Source: Escherichia coli (GTDB taxonomy: Bacteria; Pseudomonadota; Gammaproteobacteria; Enterobacterales; Enterobacteriaceae). Taken from it: a DNA stretch of 64,000 nucleotides. Below are positions 9,691 to 19,300 of this stretch, in pieces. The first letter of the stretch is position 1. Each line of letters opens with the position of its first letter. The notes under the pieces are model-generated. The model was not told the DNA's origin. It did not search any database and worked only from the letters and a program-made list of their open reading frames with translations. The DNA lies in the NCBI RefSeq assembly GCF_036503815.1, contig NZ_AP027764.1:2666001-2730000 (forward strand). Direction: 5' to 3'. A program made the translations under genes and the position numbers.

Positions 9691-9904
9691 TGACCAAAAA
9701 CCTCTTTGCGTCACATTTTTACAACAATTATGGCAGAGAAGAATAATGCCATTGGAATGAAGAGAGTAACGAACGGCTAAACCGAATGACGAAAAATTCT
9801 GGAAAACAGCACGCAATTTCGTCAAGTGATTATTTTCGTCCCTAAGGAAACCTCATAGGATGCCTGCGGGTGCCTGAGACTTTCTGTTTTCAGGCTAACC
9901 GGGA

Positions 9905-9955
9905 ATCAGAAAGACGAAGGCCCCGACCGATATTTCTATCAACCGAGGCCAACGA

Positions 9956-9960
<5 letters not shown>
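9905..9960 (-). ncRNA. sokB: Antisense RNA SokB (approximate ends)
   Basis: The region before and over the mokB start has the arrangement of hok/sok loci. On the minus strand a sequence alignable by eye with SokC (GGCCTCGGTTGATAG, then GGTCGGGGCC, then T-rich) would pair with the mokB translation start. By analogy the antisense RNA blocks mokB, and through it hokB, translation. Ends are estimated. Confidence 0.55.
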
Positions 9961-10163
<203 letters not shown>

Positions 10164-10169
10164 GGGCAA

Positions 10170-10190
10170 GCGCGGGGATTTTCCCCGCGC
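10170..10190 (+). terminator. GC-rich hairpin after hokB
   Basis: Perfect 8-bp stem GCGCGGGG/CCCCGCGC with an ATTTT loop starts seven bases after the hokB stop. No T-tract follows, so it may act as an mRNA-stabilising 3' structure as much as a terminator. Confidence 0.55.
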
Positions 10191-10234
10191 ATCTGACTAG
10201 CAGATTCATTTTCTCATGGCACCCCTTTTATACT

Positions 10235-10408
10235 TCAGTTAGTGCATGTTTTTTTCGATGCACTAATAGAACCATCATTACAGACAAATTTGCCGCCTGC
10301 TGTACAGTGAGAGATCCCCCCTTTCGAACCAGAACAGGGTTTGCGCCCGGCATCGGCATAAAAGGAAACAAGCGTTCCCATAAACAAGATAAGTGCCAGT
10401 TTTTTCAT
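10235..10408 (-). CDS. ydcA: Small secreted cysteine-containing protein YdcA
   Basis: 57-residue protein: a Lys-Lys start, a hydrophobic core and an ADA cleavage site near residue 20, then a 37-residue mature peptide rich in Gly, Ser and Lys with four cysteines (residues 25, 35, 43, 55). This spacing suggests two disulfides in the periplasm. The SD GGAGGTT is strong. Function unknown. It lies between the hokB locus and the sRNA RydC. Identity and length match remembered K-12 YdcA. Confidence 0.9.
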   Translation of the reverse strand: MKKLALILFMGTLVSFYADAGRKPCSGSKGGISHCTAGGKFVCNDGSISASKKTCTN

Positions 10409-10577
10409 ATAACCTCCATGATTTATCGAATCTTATGTTCGATTTGAACATTATACGCTGGTTTATTTTGATACCGTGATGAGATCAAAGATCGGGTGAA
10501 TTGATTAAAGATAAGCCAGATGGACGTATGGACAAGGATTATGGTTTTATTTGTCATACAAATAAATATAATAGGCG

Positions 10578-10641
10578 CTTCCGATGTAGGCCCGTACTCT
10601 TCGCCTGTACCGCGGGTCGGTTTTAGTACAGGCGTTTTCTT
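10578..10641 (+). ncRNA. rydC: Hfq-dependent small RNA RydC
   Basis: 64-nt sRNA that folds as a pseudoknot and acts with Hfq on mRNAs such as cfa (activation) and yejABEF (repression). The conserved 5' seed CTTCCGATGTAG, the internal CCCG/CGGG stem and the terminator stem CGCCTGTAC/GTACAGGCG followed by a TTTTCTT tail are all visible. A TATAAT -10 box (10567-10572) sits six bases before the first base. Three positions differ from the K-12 sequence I remember. It ends 11 bp before the cybB stop, converging with cybB. Confidence 0.9.
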
Positions 10642-10651
10642 TAAAGATCCT

Positions 10652-11182
10652 TCAGGAACGTTTACGCGGCATCATGCGTAGAAGTGTGTTGTCCTTCCAG
10701 AAATAGTGGTGTGCCAGTGCAGCTGCAGCGTGCAACCCGATGACAAAATATCCCAGATTCGCCAGCGTCTCATGCCACCACTTTAAGCTATCAACCCGTT
10801 CGAAATTGGCCTCTGCTGCGTAAGGCATTGTCATACCAAACGCAAACCACGGGTTGCCCCGGTTATACATCATGACCAAACCAATCACTGGCAGCGCAAT
10901 AAACAGGAGATAGATCACCAAATGTCCCAAATGTGCCAGTCCCGTCATCATCGGTTTTGGTTTAGGTACAATCGGCGGAGTCGGGTTTTTAAGCCTTAAC
11001 AAAAGACGAACAACCATCAGCACGAGAATTGAGATGCCACAGGAAACATGAATCATGTTGATGAGCGGCCGATCGCTACGTGGGAAGAAACCACGAAACT
11101 CCATTGCGCAATACGCTGCGATAACCAACAAAAAGACCAGCCAGTGAATGCTGATTTGTAACCTTGAGTATTTATTTTCCAT
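10652..11182 (-). CDS. cybB: Cytochrome b561 (superoxide:ubiquinone oxidoreductase CybB)
   Basis: 176-residue dihaem cytochrome b561 of the inner membrane, with four hydrophobic helices and histidines positioned as haem ligands (ISIHWLVF near residue 13, MIHVSCG near 44, and GLHAAAALAHHYF in the last helix). It passes electrons from superoxide to ubiquinone. The start MENKYSRLQ at 11182 is preferred to the longer frame at 11218 because of the AGGAAAT SD and K-12 length. Monocistronic; RydC converges on it. Confidence 0.94.
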   Translation of the reverse strand: MENKYSRLQISIHWLVFLLVIAAYCAMEFRGFFPRSDRPLINMIHVSCGISILVLMVVRLLLRLKNPTPPIVPKPKPMMTGLAHLGHLVIYLLFIALPVIGLVMMYNRGNPWFAFGMTMPYAAEANFERVDSLKWWHETLANLGYFVIGLHAAAALAHHYFWKDNTLLRMMPRKRS

Positions 11183-11370
11183 AACATTTCCTGCTTTAAA
11201 ACAATTTGCCGTTAACATAACGAGCTTTTCTTAAAATTTCATTAAATATTGTTCACCCGTTTTCAGTACGTTACGTTCCACGGCAAGAATGTAGATTGCC
11301 CATCCCGCCATCCTGGTCTAAGCCTGGAAAGGATCAATTTTCATCCGAACGTTCCTGACAGGAGAAGACC

Positions 11371-12372
11371 ATGAGTAAAGTTGGTATTAACGGTTTTGGT
11401 CGTATCGGTCGACTGGTGTTGCGTCGATTACTTGAAGTCAAAAGTAACATAGACATTGTCGCTATTAATGATCTCACTTCCCCAAAAATTCTCGCCTACC
11501 TGCTGAAACATGATTCAAACTACGGACCGTTCCCCTGGAGCGTTGATTTTACGGAAGATTCACTTATCGTTGATGGAAAAAGTATCGCGGTTTACGCCGA
11601 AAAAGAGGCTAAAAATATTCCATGGAAAGCGAAAGGCGCAGAAATCATTGTCGAATGTACTGGCTTTTATACCTCCGCCGAGAAATCGCAGGCGCACCTT
11701 GATGCTGGTGCGAAGAAGGTGTTGATTTCCGCCCCTGCCGGTGAAATGAAAACCATCGTTTATAACGTCAATGACGACACACTGGATAGCAACGACACCA
11801 TTGTTTCCGTGGCGTCATGCACCACTAACTGTCTTGCACCGATGGCCAAAGCCTTGCACGACAGTTTCGGAATAGAAGTCGGCACGATGACGACCATTCA
11901 TGCCTATACTGGCACCCAGTCACTGGTGGATGGCCCGCGAGGTAAAGATCTACGAGCTTCACGTGCAGCGGCAGAAAATATCATTCCCCACACTACAGGC
12001 GCGGCAAAAGCCATTGGTCTGGTGATCCCAGAACTGAGCGGCAAACTGAAAGGTCATGCGCAACGCGTACCCGTGAAAACAGGTTCGGTCACTGAGCTGG
12101 TTTCCATTCTCGGAAAAAAAGTGACTGCCGAAGAGGTGAACAGCGCGCTTAAAAAGGCGACAAATAATAACGAGTCATTTGGTTATACCGATGAAGAAAT
12201 AGTTTCTTCCGATATCATTGGCAGCCATTTCGGTTCGGTGTTTGATGCCACGCAAACGGAAATTACCGCCGTGGGCGATTTACAACTGGTGAAAACGGTC
12301 GCCTGGTACGATAACGAATATGGCTTCGTCACACAGCTTATTCGCACCCTCGAAAAATTCGCTAAACTCTGA
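11371..12372 (+). CDS. gapC: Glyceraldehyde-3-phosphate dehydrogenase GapC (intact)
   Basis: 333-residue NAD-dependent GAPDH. The N-terminal Rossmann motif INGFGRIGRLVLRR, catalytic Cys150 in SCTTNCLAP, the His in TIHAYTGTQ and the C-terminal WYDNEYGFVTQ are all intact, as is the reading frame. In K-12 this locus is a pseudogene split in two, so this is a functional-looking allele. It is an accessory paralogue of GapA. SD ACAGGAGAAG. It is convergent with aldA, with a hairpin between them. Confidence 0.95.
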   Translation: MSKVGINGFGRIGRLVLRRLLEVKSNIDIVAINDLTSPKILAYLLKHDSNYGPFPWSVDFTEDSLIVDGKSIAVYAEKEAKNIPWKAKGAEIIVECTGFYTSAEKSQAHLDAGAKKVLISAPAGEMKTIVYNVNDDTLDSNDTIVSVASCTTNCLAPMAKALHDSFGIEVGTMTTIHAYTGTQSLVDGPRGKDLRASRAAAENIIPHTTGAAKAIGLVIPELSGKLKGHAQRVPVKTGSVTELVSILGKKVTAEEVNSALKKATNNNESFGYTDEEIVSSDIIGSHFGSVFDATQTEITAVGDLQLVKTVAWYDNEYGFVTQLIRTLEKFAKL

Positions 12373-12379
12373 CGCGCAC

Positions 12380-12403
12380 AGGCGGAGGAAAATACCTCCG
12401 CCT
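12380..12403. terminator. Hairpin between convergent gapC and aldA
   Basis: Perfect 9-bp stem AGGCGGAGG/CCTCCGCCT with a six-base A/T loop, followed on the plus strand by CTTTCTCTC. It lies eight bases after the gapC stop and can serve as terminator for gapC and possibly for both genes. Confidence 0.7.
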
Positions 12404-12413
12404 CTTTCTCTCA

Positions 12414-13853
12414 TTACGACTGTAAATAAACCACCTGGGTTTGCAAATATTCATGTAAGCCATGTTTACCATCTGCTCCGCCAATACCGGATTTACGCCA
12501 TCCGGCGTGGAAGCCTTGCATAGCTTCAAAGTTTTCACGGTTGATGTAAGTTTCACCAAACTTCAGCCCTTTAATGGCTTTCATCGCGACGTTCAGATTT
12601 TGGGTATAGAGTGATGAGGTCAGGCCGTAATCACTGTCATTAGCCATTGCGATAGCCTCTTCCAGCGTGTCAAATGCGACCACTGGCAGCACCGGGCCAA
12701 AGGTTTCCTCGTGCATAATCGACATTTCCTGACGAACATCCAGTAGCAATGTCGGCGGATAATAATATCCTTTCCCCTCTACTGCCTTGCCCCCCAACGC
12801 CACTCTCGCCCCCTCTTCGACTGCGCGCGCCACTTTTTGCTCGACCCTTTCCAGCGCCGCGGCGTTAATCAACGGCCCCATCGCAATGTCGTTGCGTTCA
12901 GCGGGATTACCAAATTGAACCGCCTGCATCGCTTCACCCAGCCGATTGACGAACTGATCATAAATGCCTTTCTGTACATAAACACGTTCTGCACAGTTAC
13001 ACACTTGCCCACTATTAATGACGCGTGAATCAACGATGGCTTTGACTGCCAGTTCAAGATCGGCATCGTCCATTACGATAGCTGGTGCTTTACCACCCAA
13101 TTCCAGACACACTTTTGTGATATTTTTTGCTGCAGTCGCCATGATCTTTTCACCTGCAGAGACGCTGCCTGTCATACTGACCATTGCGACCTTTGGGTTA
13201 CCCGCCAGTTCTTGCCCAACAGTTTCACCACGCCCCAGCACAAGGTTAAACACACCGCGTGGAAGGCCTATTTCATCGACAATTTTGGCAAAAGCAATCG
13301 CATTGTTTGGCGTAAATTCACTGGGTTTAATGACGATGGTATTACCGGTCAAAAGAGCGGGAGCCATTTTGCGGGCAATGAGGAAGAACGGGAAGTTCCA
13401 CGGCAGAATGCCGGTAGTCACGCCAAGTGCACGTTTAAACAGAAGAATATTTTCTCCTGGACGATCGCTTTGAATAATCTCGCCTTCATAACGCCGTGCC
13501 CACTCCGCCATGTAATCGATATAGTCCGCAGTAAAAGCCACTTCGACTTCAGACAGCTGCTGAATCTTGCCCCCTTCTTCAACAATCAGCGCACTGATTT
13601 CACCGGCTCGTTCGCGGATCCCGGCGGAGATTTTGCGCAACCAACTGGCGCGTTCAATGGCAGGCAACGCTTCCCATTCTGGTTGTGCACGTTCTGCTGC
13701 ATCGATTGCCTTACGGGCATCTTCAGCCTGACCATCGGGAATGCGGGAAATGACCGCCTCTGTTGCGGGGTTAACCACATCAATCCATGCGTCTCCACGC
13801 CAGGTAACAAACTGTCCATCGATATACATAGGATGTTGAACGGGTACTGACAT
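12414..13853 (-). CDS. aldA: Lactaldehyde/glycolaldehyde dehydrogenase AldA
   Basis: 479-residue NAD-dependent aldehyde dehydrogenase that oxidises L-lactaldehyde (from fucose/rhamnose) and glycolaldehyde. Family motifs are intact: the NAD-site GSVSAGEKI region, LELGGKAP with the general base Glu, and GQVCNCAERVY with the catalytic Cys near residue 285. Full length, starting MSVPVQHPMY. A CRP-like site lies about 95 bp upstream, consistent with catabolite control known for this gene. Confidence 0.96.
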   Translation of the reverse strand: MSVPVQHPMYIDGQFVTWRGDAWIDVVNPATEAVISRIPDGQAEDARKAIDAAERAQPEWEALPAIERASWLRKISAGIRERAGEISALIVEEGGKIQQLSEVEVAFTADYIDYMAEWARRYEGEIIQSDRPGENILLFKRALGVTTGILPWNFPFFLIARKMAPALLTGNTIVIKPSEFTPNNAIAFAKIVDEIGLPRGVFNLVLGRGETVGQELAGNPKVAMVSMTGSVSAGEKIMATAAKNITKVCLELGGKAPAIVMDDADLELAVKAIVDSRVINSGQVCNCAERVYVQKGIYDQFVNRLGEAMQAVQFGNPAERNDIAMGPLINAAALERVEQKVARAVEEGARVALGGKAVEGKGYYYPPTLLLDVRQEMSIMHEETFGPVLPVVAFDTLEEAIAMANDSDYGLTSSLYTQNLNVAMKAIKGLKFGETYINRENFEAMQGFHAGWRKSGIGGADGKHGLHEYLQTQVVYLQS

Positions 13854-13946
13854 GGGAGACTCCTGTGATTTATATGTTTGTTTTTGGTAAATGCATTGTT
13901 AATTAACATCAATCATCATAGAGACGGCATCGTGAAAGGACAATTC

Positions 13947-13962
13947 TGTGAAGGGCTTCATA
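13947..13962. promoter_or_regulatory. CRP-like site upstream of aldA
   Basis: TGTGA-AGGGCT-TCATA matches the CRP consensus (TGTGA-N6-TCACA) at 9 of 10 defined positions. It lies about 95 bp before the aldA ATG, a spacing compatible with activation. Only the match is seen; occupancy is inferred. Confidence 0.5.
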
Positions 13963-14049
13963 AAAACAAGTGTAAAAGGAATAAAAGGCAGAAATAAACG
14001 TCAGGAGTCATGCCCGTTTGCAAACAAATGGTTAACAAACGGGCAATTT

Positions 14050-14850
14050 TTAACGTAACGAGCGACTTTCCATCGCCTCGATGAGCACCGCATCGTGTTT
14101 CAGCGTTTGCCATGCCTGGATGACTTCTGCCGGAAAATCAACGTGAACGATAAAATCTCGCCCGCGTGGACCGTAGCCATCGCTATCATCGCGTAAACGT
14201 GGCAGCTCACCAGTGAGTAGTGAGAGATAACGCTCAACCGGCCATAATCCTTCTAACTGGTTAATAAAGATTACACTGTCTTCGTTATTTCCCAACTGAG
14301 GAACGAATCCGGGATAACTTAACCAACGAGGTGCGTCTGGATTGTCACCGGTAATACGACGGAACGTCGCCATTGTGCGCCGCTGCATGGTGGGATCCTG
14401 TACAACAATAGCGGTGTGAACTCGTTCTACGGCCTGATTCAGTAGAGCAATGCTAAAGCGTGCGTTTTCACCGCAGTTTGTTGACTGGTCTTCAATCCAG
14501 ATTTTTTCATGCGGAATGTGCCAGAACTGATGAGCGATATCCGCCAGGATGGTAGCTTCTGCTCTGCCAGTGGTGCGGATAGTGTTGTAGTGCGGATGCT
14601 GTGCGATGGCGCTATACAAAAAAGTTGTCGAGTGACCGATACCACCACTAATCAGTAGAGGAATTTGCTGATCGCGGGCAATCTTACATGCCGCATCGAT
14701 AGTCGGTATAACCGCATTGCCTGCAAGGATCACGCAATCGGCCTGATACGGCACCTCACCGGAGAAATCATCCTGCGCCAGCCACTGACCGATAACATTT
14801 ATGGCATCTATGGTTGCAGTCGAAAGTTTGGGAAACGGGGTAATGTTCAT
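14050..14850 (-). CDS. ydcF: DUF218 family protein YdcF
   Basis: 266-residue cytoplasmic DUF218 protein with a Rossmann-like core (VILAGNAVIPTIDAA; GGIGHSTTFLY at about residues 69-79). The K-12 protein has been crystallised and reported to bind S-adenosylmethionine, but no reaction is established. The conserved acidic/His patch EDQSTNCGENARFS is present. SD AAGGAGGA just before the ATG. A GCCCGTTTG..CAAACGGGC inverted repeat (14011-14044) follows the stop. Confidence 0.9.
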   Translation of the reverse strand: MNITPFPKLSTATIDAINVIGQWLAQDDFSGEVPYQADCVILAGNAVIPTIDAACKIARDQQIPLLISGGIGHSTTFLYSAIAQHPHYNTIRTTGRAEATILADIAHQFWHIPHEKIWIEDQSTNCGENARFSIALLNQAVERVHTAIVVQDPTMQRRTMATFRRITGDNPDAPRWLSYPGFVPQLGNNEDSVIFINQLEGLWPVERYLSLLTGELPRLRDDSDGYGPRGRDFIVHVDFPAEVIQAWQTLKHDAVLIEAMESRSLR

Positions 14851-15263
14851 GGTTCCTCCTTATCGTTCCCTTAAGAATACTGCGTGAGATAATAATGAGA
14901 AGCGGAGCACTCTGAAAGGAAGATGATGCTTTTTCTATCGCGCCATCGCGAACCAGACACTGGTTTTAGTCATACTGTATTTGCGGAGAAACTGTTGATA
15001 AAACATCAATAACATAATGTTCTATCATTTTTAAATGACAGATAATCTGGTGTGATATTTATATAATATTCATTCTTATATTTCTCAATCAAGGGAACAT
15101 TTGGTATCCAGTGTATCATCCTCATCAACCAGATGTGTTATAAGCACTTTACCTCGTTAATTTTAATATTACGAGTTACAGGACAAAACATCACTCGCAT
15201 TTAGTCCAGTAACTCGTAGTAGCCAGAGTATACATACCCATTGATAAAATGCCTGGCAATAAA
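14851..15263. other. 413-bp AT-rich gap downstream of the accessory gene
   Basis: No convincing ORF. The segment is visibly more AT-rich than its neighbours, especially 14990-15110 and 15150-15180. Its only clear structure is the 15-bp inverted repeat near 15170-15218. It probably contains the ydcF promoter on its left side and belongs to the accessory segment. Confidence 0.6.
15170..15218 (-). terminator. 15-bp inverted repeat after the DUF2262-like gene
   Basis: TACGAGTTACAGGAC (15170-15184) and GTCCAGTAACTCGTA (15204-15218) pair with a single mismatch around a 19-nt loop. It lies 46 bp past the stop of the accessory gene. It could be a terminator, although it lacks a clean T-tract, or a remnant of the element that brought the gene in. 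Confidence 0.45.
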
Positions 15264-16121
15264 TTAACCCGCTATACTCGCACTCGTCGGCCCTGTTTCA
15301 ATACTACCCACAATATCAATAATGTGACCCCAGAACATATCATCATCGTTATAATATAATGAATAATCTCCATTATAATCCATAGCCAACTCAACAAGAT
15401 TTATTCTGCTAACAAACATATCTTCTGTAATTTCTTCATCTTCTTCATCTTGAAGCCAGTCATTGGCCAATTCAGTTAATTGTTCTGCAGCATATTGGCG
15501 GAACTCCTGATCTTTTTGTTGCATATGACTACATAAAAATCGCAGATTTTCAAAAGCCTGTTGCCAGGTATATCTATCATTCTTATCTACTTCCATAGAT
15601 ACAGAAATATTCTGATCATTCCATTTCACTTCCCCGCTAAAACAGGAGTAGTCTTTATTAAGCACGAAAGTCCCCAATTGCTGATCTTCAACAACAACTG
15701 GTTTGCGATATTCTTTCTGAATATTGAGCAGTTCCTCACACTGAACATGACTTTCAAGAACCTCAAGAACATAAAACCGATTATAAAACTCGGCTAACTT
15801 TCCTTCCGGCACGGTCCTGTCAATCAAATCTCGTACTCTCAGGCGATATATACCACCAGACTGCATATTAAACGGCCACGCACAGCCTTGAGTTTTCTCA
15901 TTTTCTTCTGTTATCAACCAGTTGAGTCGTCCATCTCCAACGTGAATTTCTCCCGTAGTCAGACTCTTCCAGGCGAGTAAGTGTTCAACCGCTGTCCAGT
16001 AATTATCACCGTTACTCTTACCCACGCCACCGCCAGTATCACTAAGAAGAACGATAATTTCTTCTTCTGTATCTTTAAATGTATGACTAAATTTTTTGTA
16101 TTCTTCAGAATTTAAGTCCAT
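15264..16121 (-). CDS. Accessory protein with DUF2262-like C-terminal domain
   Basis: 285-residue soluble protein with no signal peptide or membrane segment and a strongly acidic composition. The C-terminal part (about 149-285: LGTFVLNKDYSCFSGEVKW ... ending WGHIIDIVGSIETGPTSASIAG) resembles the DUF2262 family as I remember it. The N-terminal part (about 20-130) is a separate, unrecognised alpha/beta-looking region. Its function is unknown; such proteins often occur alone or near polymorphic toxins, so an orphan immunity role is only a guess. K-12 has no gene between ydcF and hrpA. AT-rich flanks suggest horizontal acquisition. The SD before the ATG is weak. Confidence 0.8.
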   Translation of the reverse strand: MDLNSEEYKKFSHTFKDTEEEIIVLLSDTGGGVGKSNGDNYWTAVEHLLAWKSLTTGEIHVGDGRLNWLITEENEKTQGCAWPFNMQSGGIYRLRVRDLIDRTVPEGKLAEFYNRFYVLEVLESHVQCEELLNIQKEYRKPVVVEDQQLGTFVLNKDYSCFSGEVKWNDQNISVSMEVDKNDRYTWQQAFENLRFLCSHMQQKDQEFRQYAAEQLTELANDWLQDEEDEEITEDMFVSRINLVELAMDYNGDYSLYYNDDDMFWGHIIDIVGSIETGPTSASIAG

Positions 16122-16280
16122 TTTTGCCCCGGTGAAAAATAAATTTGATCAATAACATTGAGTGCCGCAGTAAAGAATGTGTTATCGATAATTCAAAAAT
16201 GACTGCGTACGCCACAAGCCTACTCCCCACGCGACGTAAGGAGTACCGCCCTTGCTATTTTTCAGAATTCATAAAGAAAA

Positions 16281-16307
16281 AACCCGGCGCTAAATGCTGA
16301 CCGGGTT
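16281..16307 (-). terminator. Rho-independent terminator after hrpA
   Basis: On the minus strand AACCCGG...CCGGGTT forms a stem followed by a TTTTTTC run (16280-16274), 27 bp past the hrpA stop. Confidence 0.8.
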
Positions 16308-16333
16308 TTAGATTTATCAGGTAAATAGCAGGA

Positions 16334-19300
16334 TTAACCGCTAATCTGCTCCATCGCCTGCAAAATACGCTTATCCGAAATCGGATAAGGCGTACCAAGT
16401 TGTTGAGCGAAGTAGCTGACGCGCAGCTCTTCTATCATCCAGCGGATCTCTTTCACGTCTTCATCCTCACGACGTGCAGGCGGCAGTTTGTTGATCCATT
16501 GCTGCCACGCCTGCTGGACGTTTTCAACTTTCAGCATCTGAGCACGGTCACGGTGCGGGTCAACCGCCAGTTTTTCCAGACGCTTTTCAATCGCCTGCAA
16601 ATAACGCAGCGTGTCGCCCAGCCGTTTGAAGCCATTACCAGTGACAAAACCGCGATACACCAGCCCACCCATCTGCGCTTTAATGTCAGAAAGCCCCAGC
16701 GCCATGGTCATATCCACCCGTCCTTTCAGGCGTTTGTTGATATTGAACACTGCCGTAAGGATTTGCTCGACCTGCTTCGCAATATCCACCACCGTGTCGT
16801 TCAGTTCAGCGCGGACTTTTTCATGAAGCGCAGCAAAGCCTTCTTCCGTCCAGACCGGGCCGCCCGCCTCATCAATCAATTTATCAACACCGCAGGAGAT
16901 GCAGTCGTCAATAAGATCCAGCACTTTACCGTACGGGTTAAAGTAGAGACCCAGCTTTGCTTTATTCGGCAGTTTCTCATGCAGATATTTAATTGGCGAC
17001 GGAATGTTCAGCAGCAGCAAGCGACGCAAACCACGCCACATAGCCTGCTGTTGTTCCTGCGGGTTATCAAAAAGCTTAATCGCTACGCTGTCACGCTCAT
17101 CCACCAGCGCAGGCCAGGCCTTCACTTTGTAGTTGCCACGTTTCTGCTCGTAGTGATCCGGTAAATTACCGAAGCTCCAGATATGTAACCCGCTTTGCTC
17201 AATACCATCATCGGCAACGGCGGAAAGCGTTTCCTGCACTTTGCCTTTCAGGGCGTCTTTCAGATCCTGTAATGAGCGCCCTTCTTTTAGCTTCTTATTT
17301 TTGTCATCCACCACACGGAAGGTGATTTTCAGGTGATCGGGCACCTGATCCCAGTGCCAGTCTTCGCGGTCAACGGTAACGCCGGTCATCCGCCGTAGCT
17401 CGCGCTCAAGGCTGTCGAGCAACGGCAGTTCCAGCGGCGTGACGCGACCTAAAAACGCTTCGGCGTAGTTTGGCGCGGGCACAAAATTACGCCGTACCGG
17501 TTTCGGCAACGATTTGATTAGAGCAATCACCAGTTCACGGCGCAGGCCGGGGATCTGCCACTCAAACCCGCTTTCCTCAACCTGGTTAAGTAACGGCAGC
17601 GGAATATGCACGGTCACACCGTCAGCATCCGCCCCCGGCTCAAACTGATAGCTTAAACGCAGCTTGAGATTACCCTGATGCCAAAAGTTCGGGTAATCCA
17701 GCTTGCTGATTTTTTCCGCCCCTTCTTTGATCAACATGCTCTTTTCAAAGTTGAGCAAATCAGGTGTTTCGCGGCTGACTTTTTTCCACCAACTATCAAA
17801 GTGACGTGCAGAGATCACATCATGGCTGATGCGCTGGTCGTAGAACTCAAACAACGTTTCGTCATCCACCAGAATATCGCGGCGACGTGATTTGTGTTCC
17901 AGTTCTTCCACTTCTGCCCGTAGTTTCAGGTTTTCACGGAAGAATGCGTGACGCGTCTGCCAGTCACCTTCCACCAGCGCGTGGCGAATAAAAAGTTCAC
18001 GGCACAACGCAGGATCAATCTGGCTGTAGTTGACCTTACGCGCAGCAACAATCGGCAACCCGTAAACGGTGACTTTTTCCGTTGCCATCACCGCGCCCTG
18101 CGCCCGTTCCCAGTGCGGTTCGCTGTAGGAGCGTTTAATCAAATGCTGGGCAACTGGCTCTACCCATTCCGGATCGATACGTGCCGCAATGCGCCCCCAC
18201 AGGCGGCTGGTTTCTACCAGTTCCGCCACCATTGCCCATTTCGGCGGCTTCTTGAATAAACCAGAACCGGGGAAGATGGAGAAACGCGCGTTACGTGCGC
18301 CGGTATATTCCTGTTTATCGGCATCTTTCATGCCGATATGCGAAAGCAAACCTGTCAGTAAGGCGATGTGAATTTCGCGATACTCCGCCGGTTCGCTGTT
18401 AACCGGAATGCCAAGTTCTTTCACCACCTGGCGCAACTGGGTGTAGATATCCTGCCATTCGCGCACGCGCAGATAGTTAAGGTAATCGGTACGGCACAGG
18501 CGACGGAAGGCGTTTGAAGAGAGCGCCTTTTGCTGCTCGCCGAGATAATTCCACAGATTTACAAACGCCAGGAAGTCGGATTCTTTATCGTGGAAGCGAC
18601 GATGTTTTTCGTCCGATGCCTGCTGCTTGTCCATTGGCCGCTCACGCGGGTCCTGAATAGAGAGCGCGGACGTGATAATCATCGCCTCACGCACGCAGCC
18701 ATGTTTCTGCGCTTCCAGCACCATTCGCGCCAGACGTGGGTCGACAGGCAGTTGCGAGAGCTGGCGACCGAGCGGCGTCAGTTTATAGGCGCTGGCCTGT
18801 TCATCAGTGGTGATCGCGCCCAGCTCTTCGAGCAGACGCACGCCATCCTGGATATTGCGTTTATCCGGCGCTTCGACAAACGGGAACGCGGCGATATCGC
18901 CCAGCCCCAGCGCGGTCATCTGCAAAATAACCGAGGCCAGGTTGGTACGCAGAATCTCCGGATCGGTAAACTCCGGGCGCGAGAGGAAATCGTCTTCGGA
19001 ATAAAGACGAATGCAGATCCCTTCTGACACACGACCACAGCGGCCTTTACGCTGATTAGCTGAAGCCTGCGAAATGGGCTCAATCGGCAAACGCTGCACT
19101 TTGGTGCGATAGCTGTAGCGGCTGATACGCGCCGTACCTGGGTCGATAACGTATTTAATCCCCGGCACGGTCAGCGACGTTTCAGCGACGTTAGTCGCCA
19201 GCACAATGCGCCGTCCGCTGTGCGACTGGAAGACGCGGTTCTGCTCGCTGTTCGAAAGCCGTGCATAAAGCGGAAGAATTTCCGTATGGCGTAAGTTCAG

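Noticed and set aside
13212..13850. 212-codon open frame on the plus strand
   Set aside because: Antisense to aldA, whose motifs are intact; no independent support.
16400..17164. 254-codon open frame on the plus strand
   Set aside because: Lies wholly antisense to hrpA and mirrors its codon structure; no SD and no recognisable protein.
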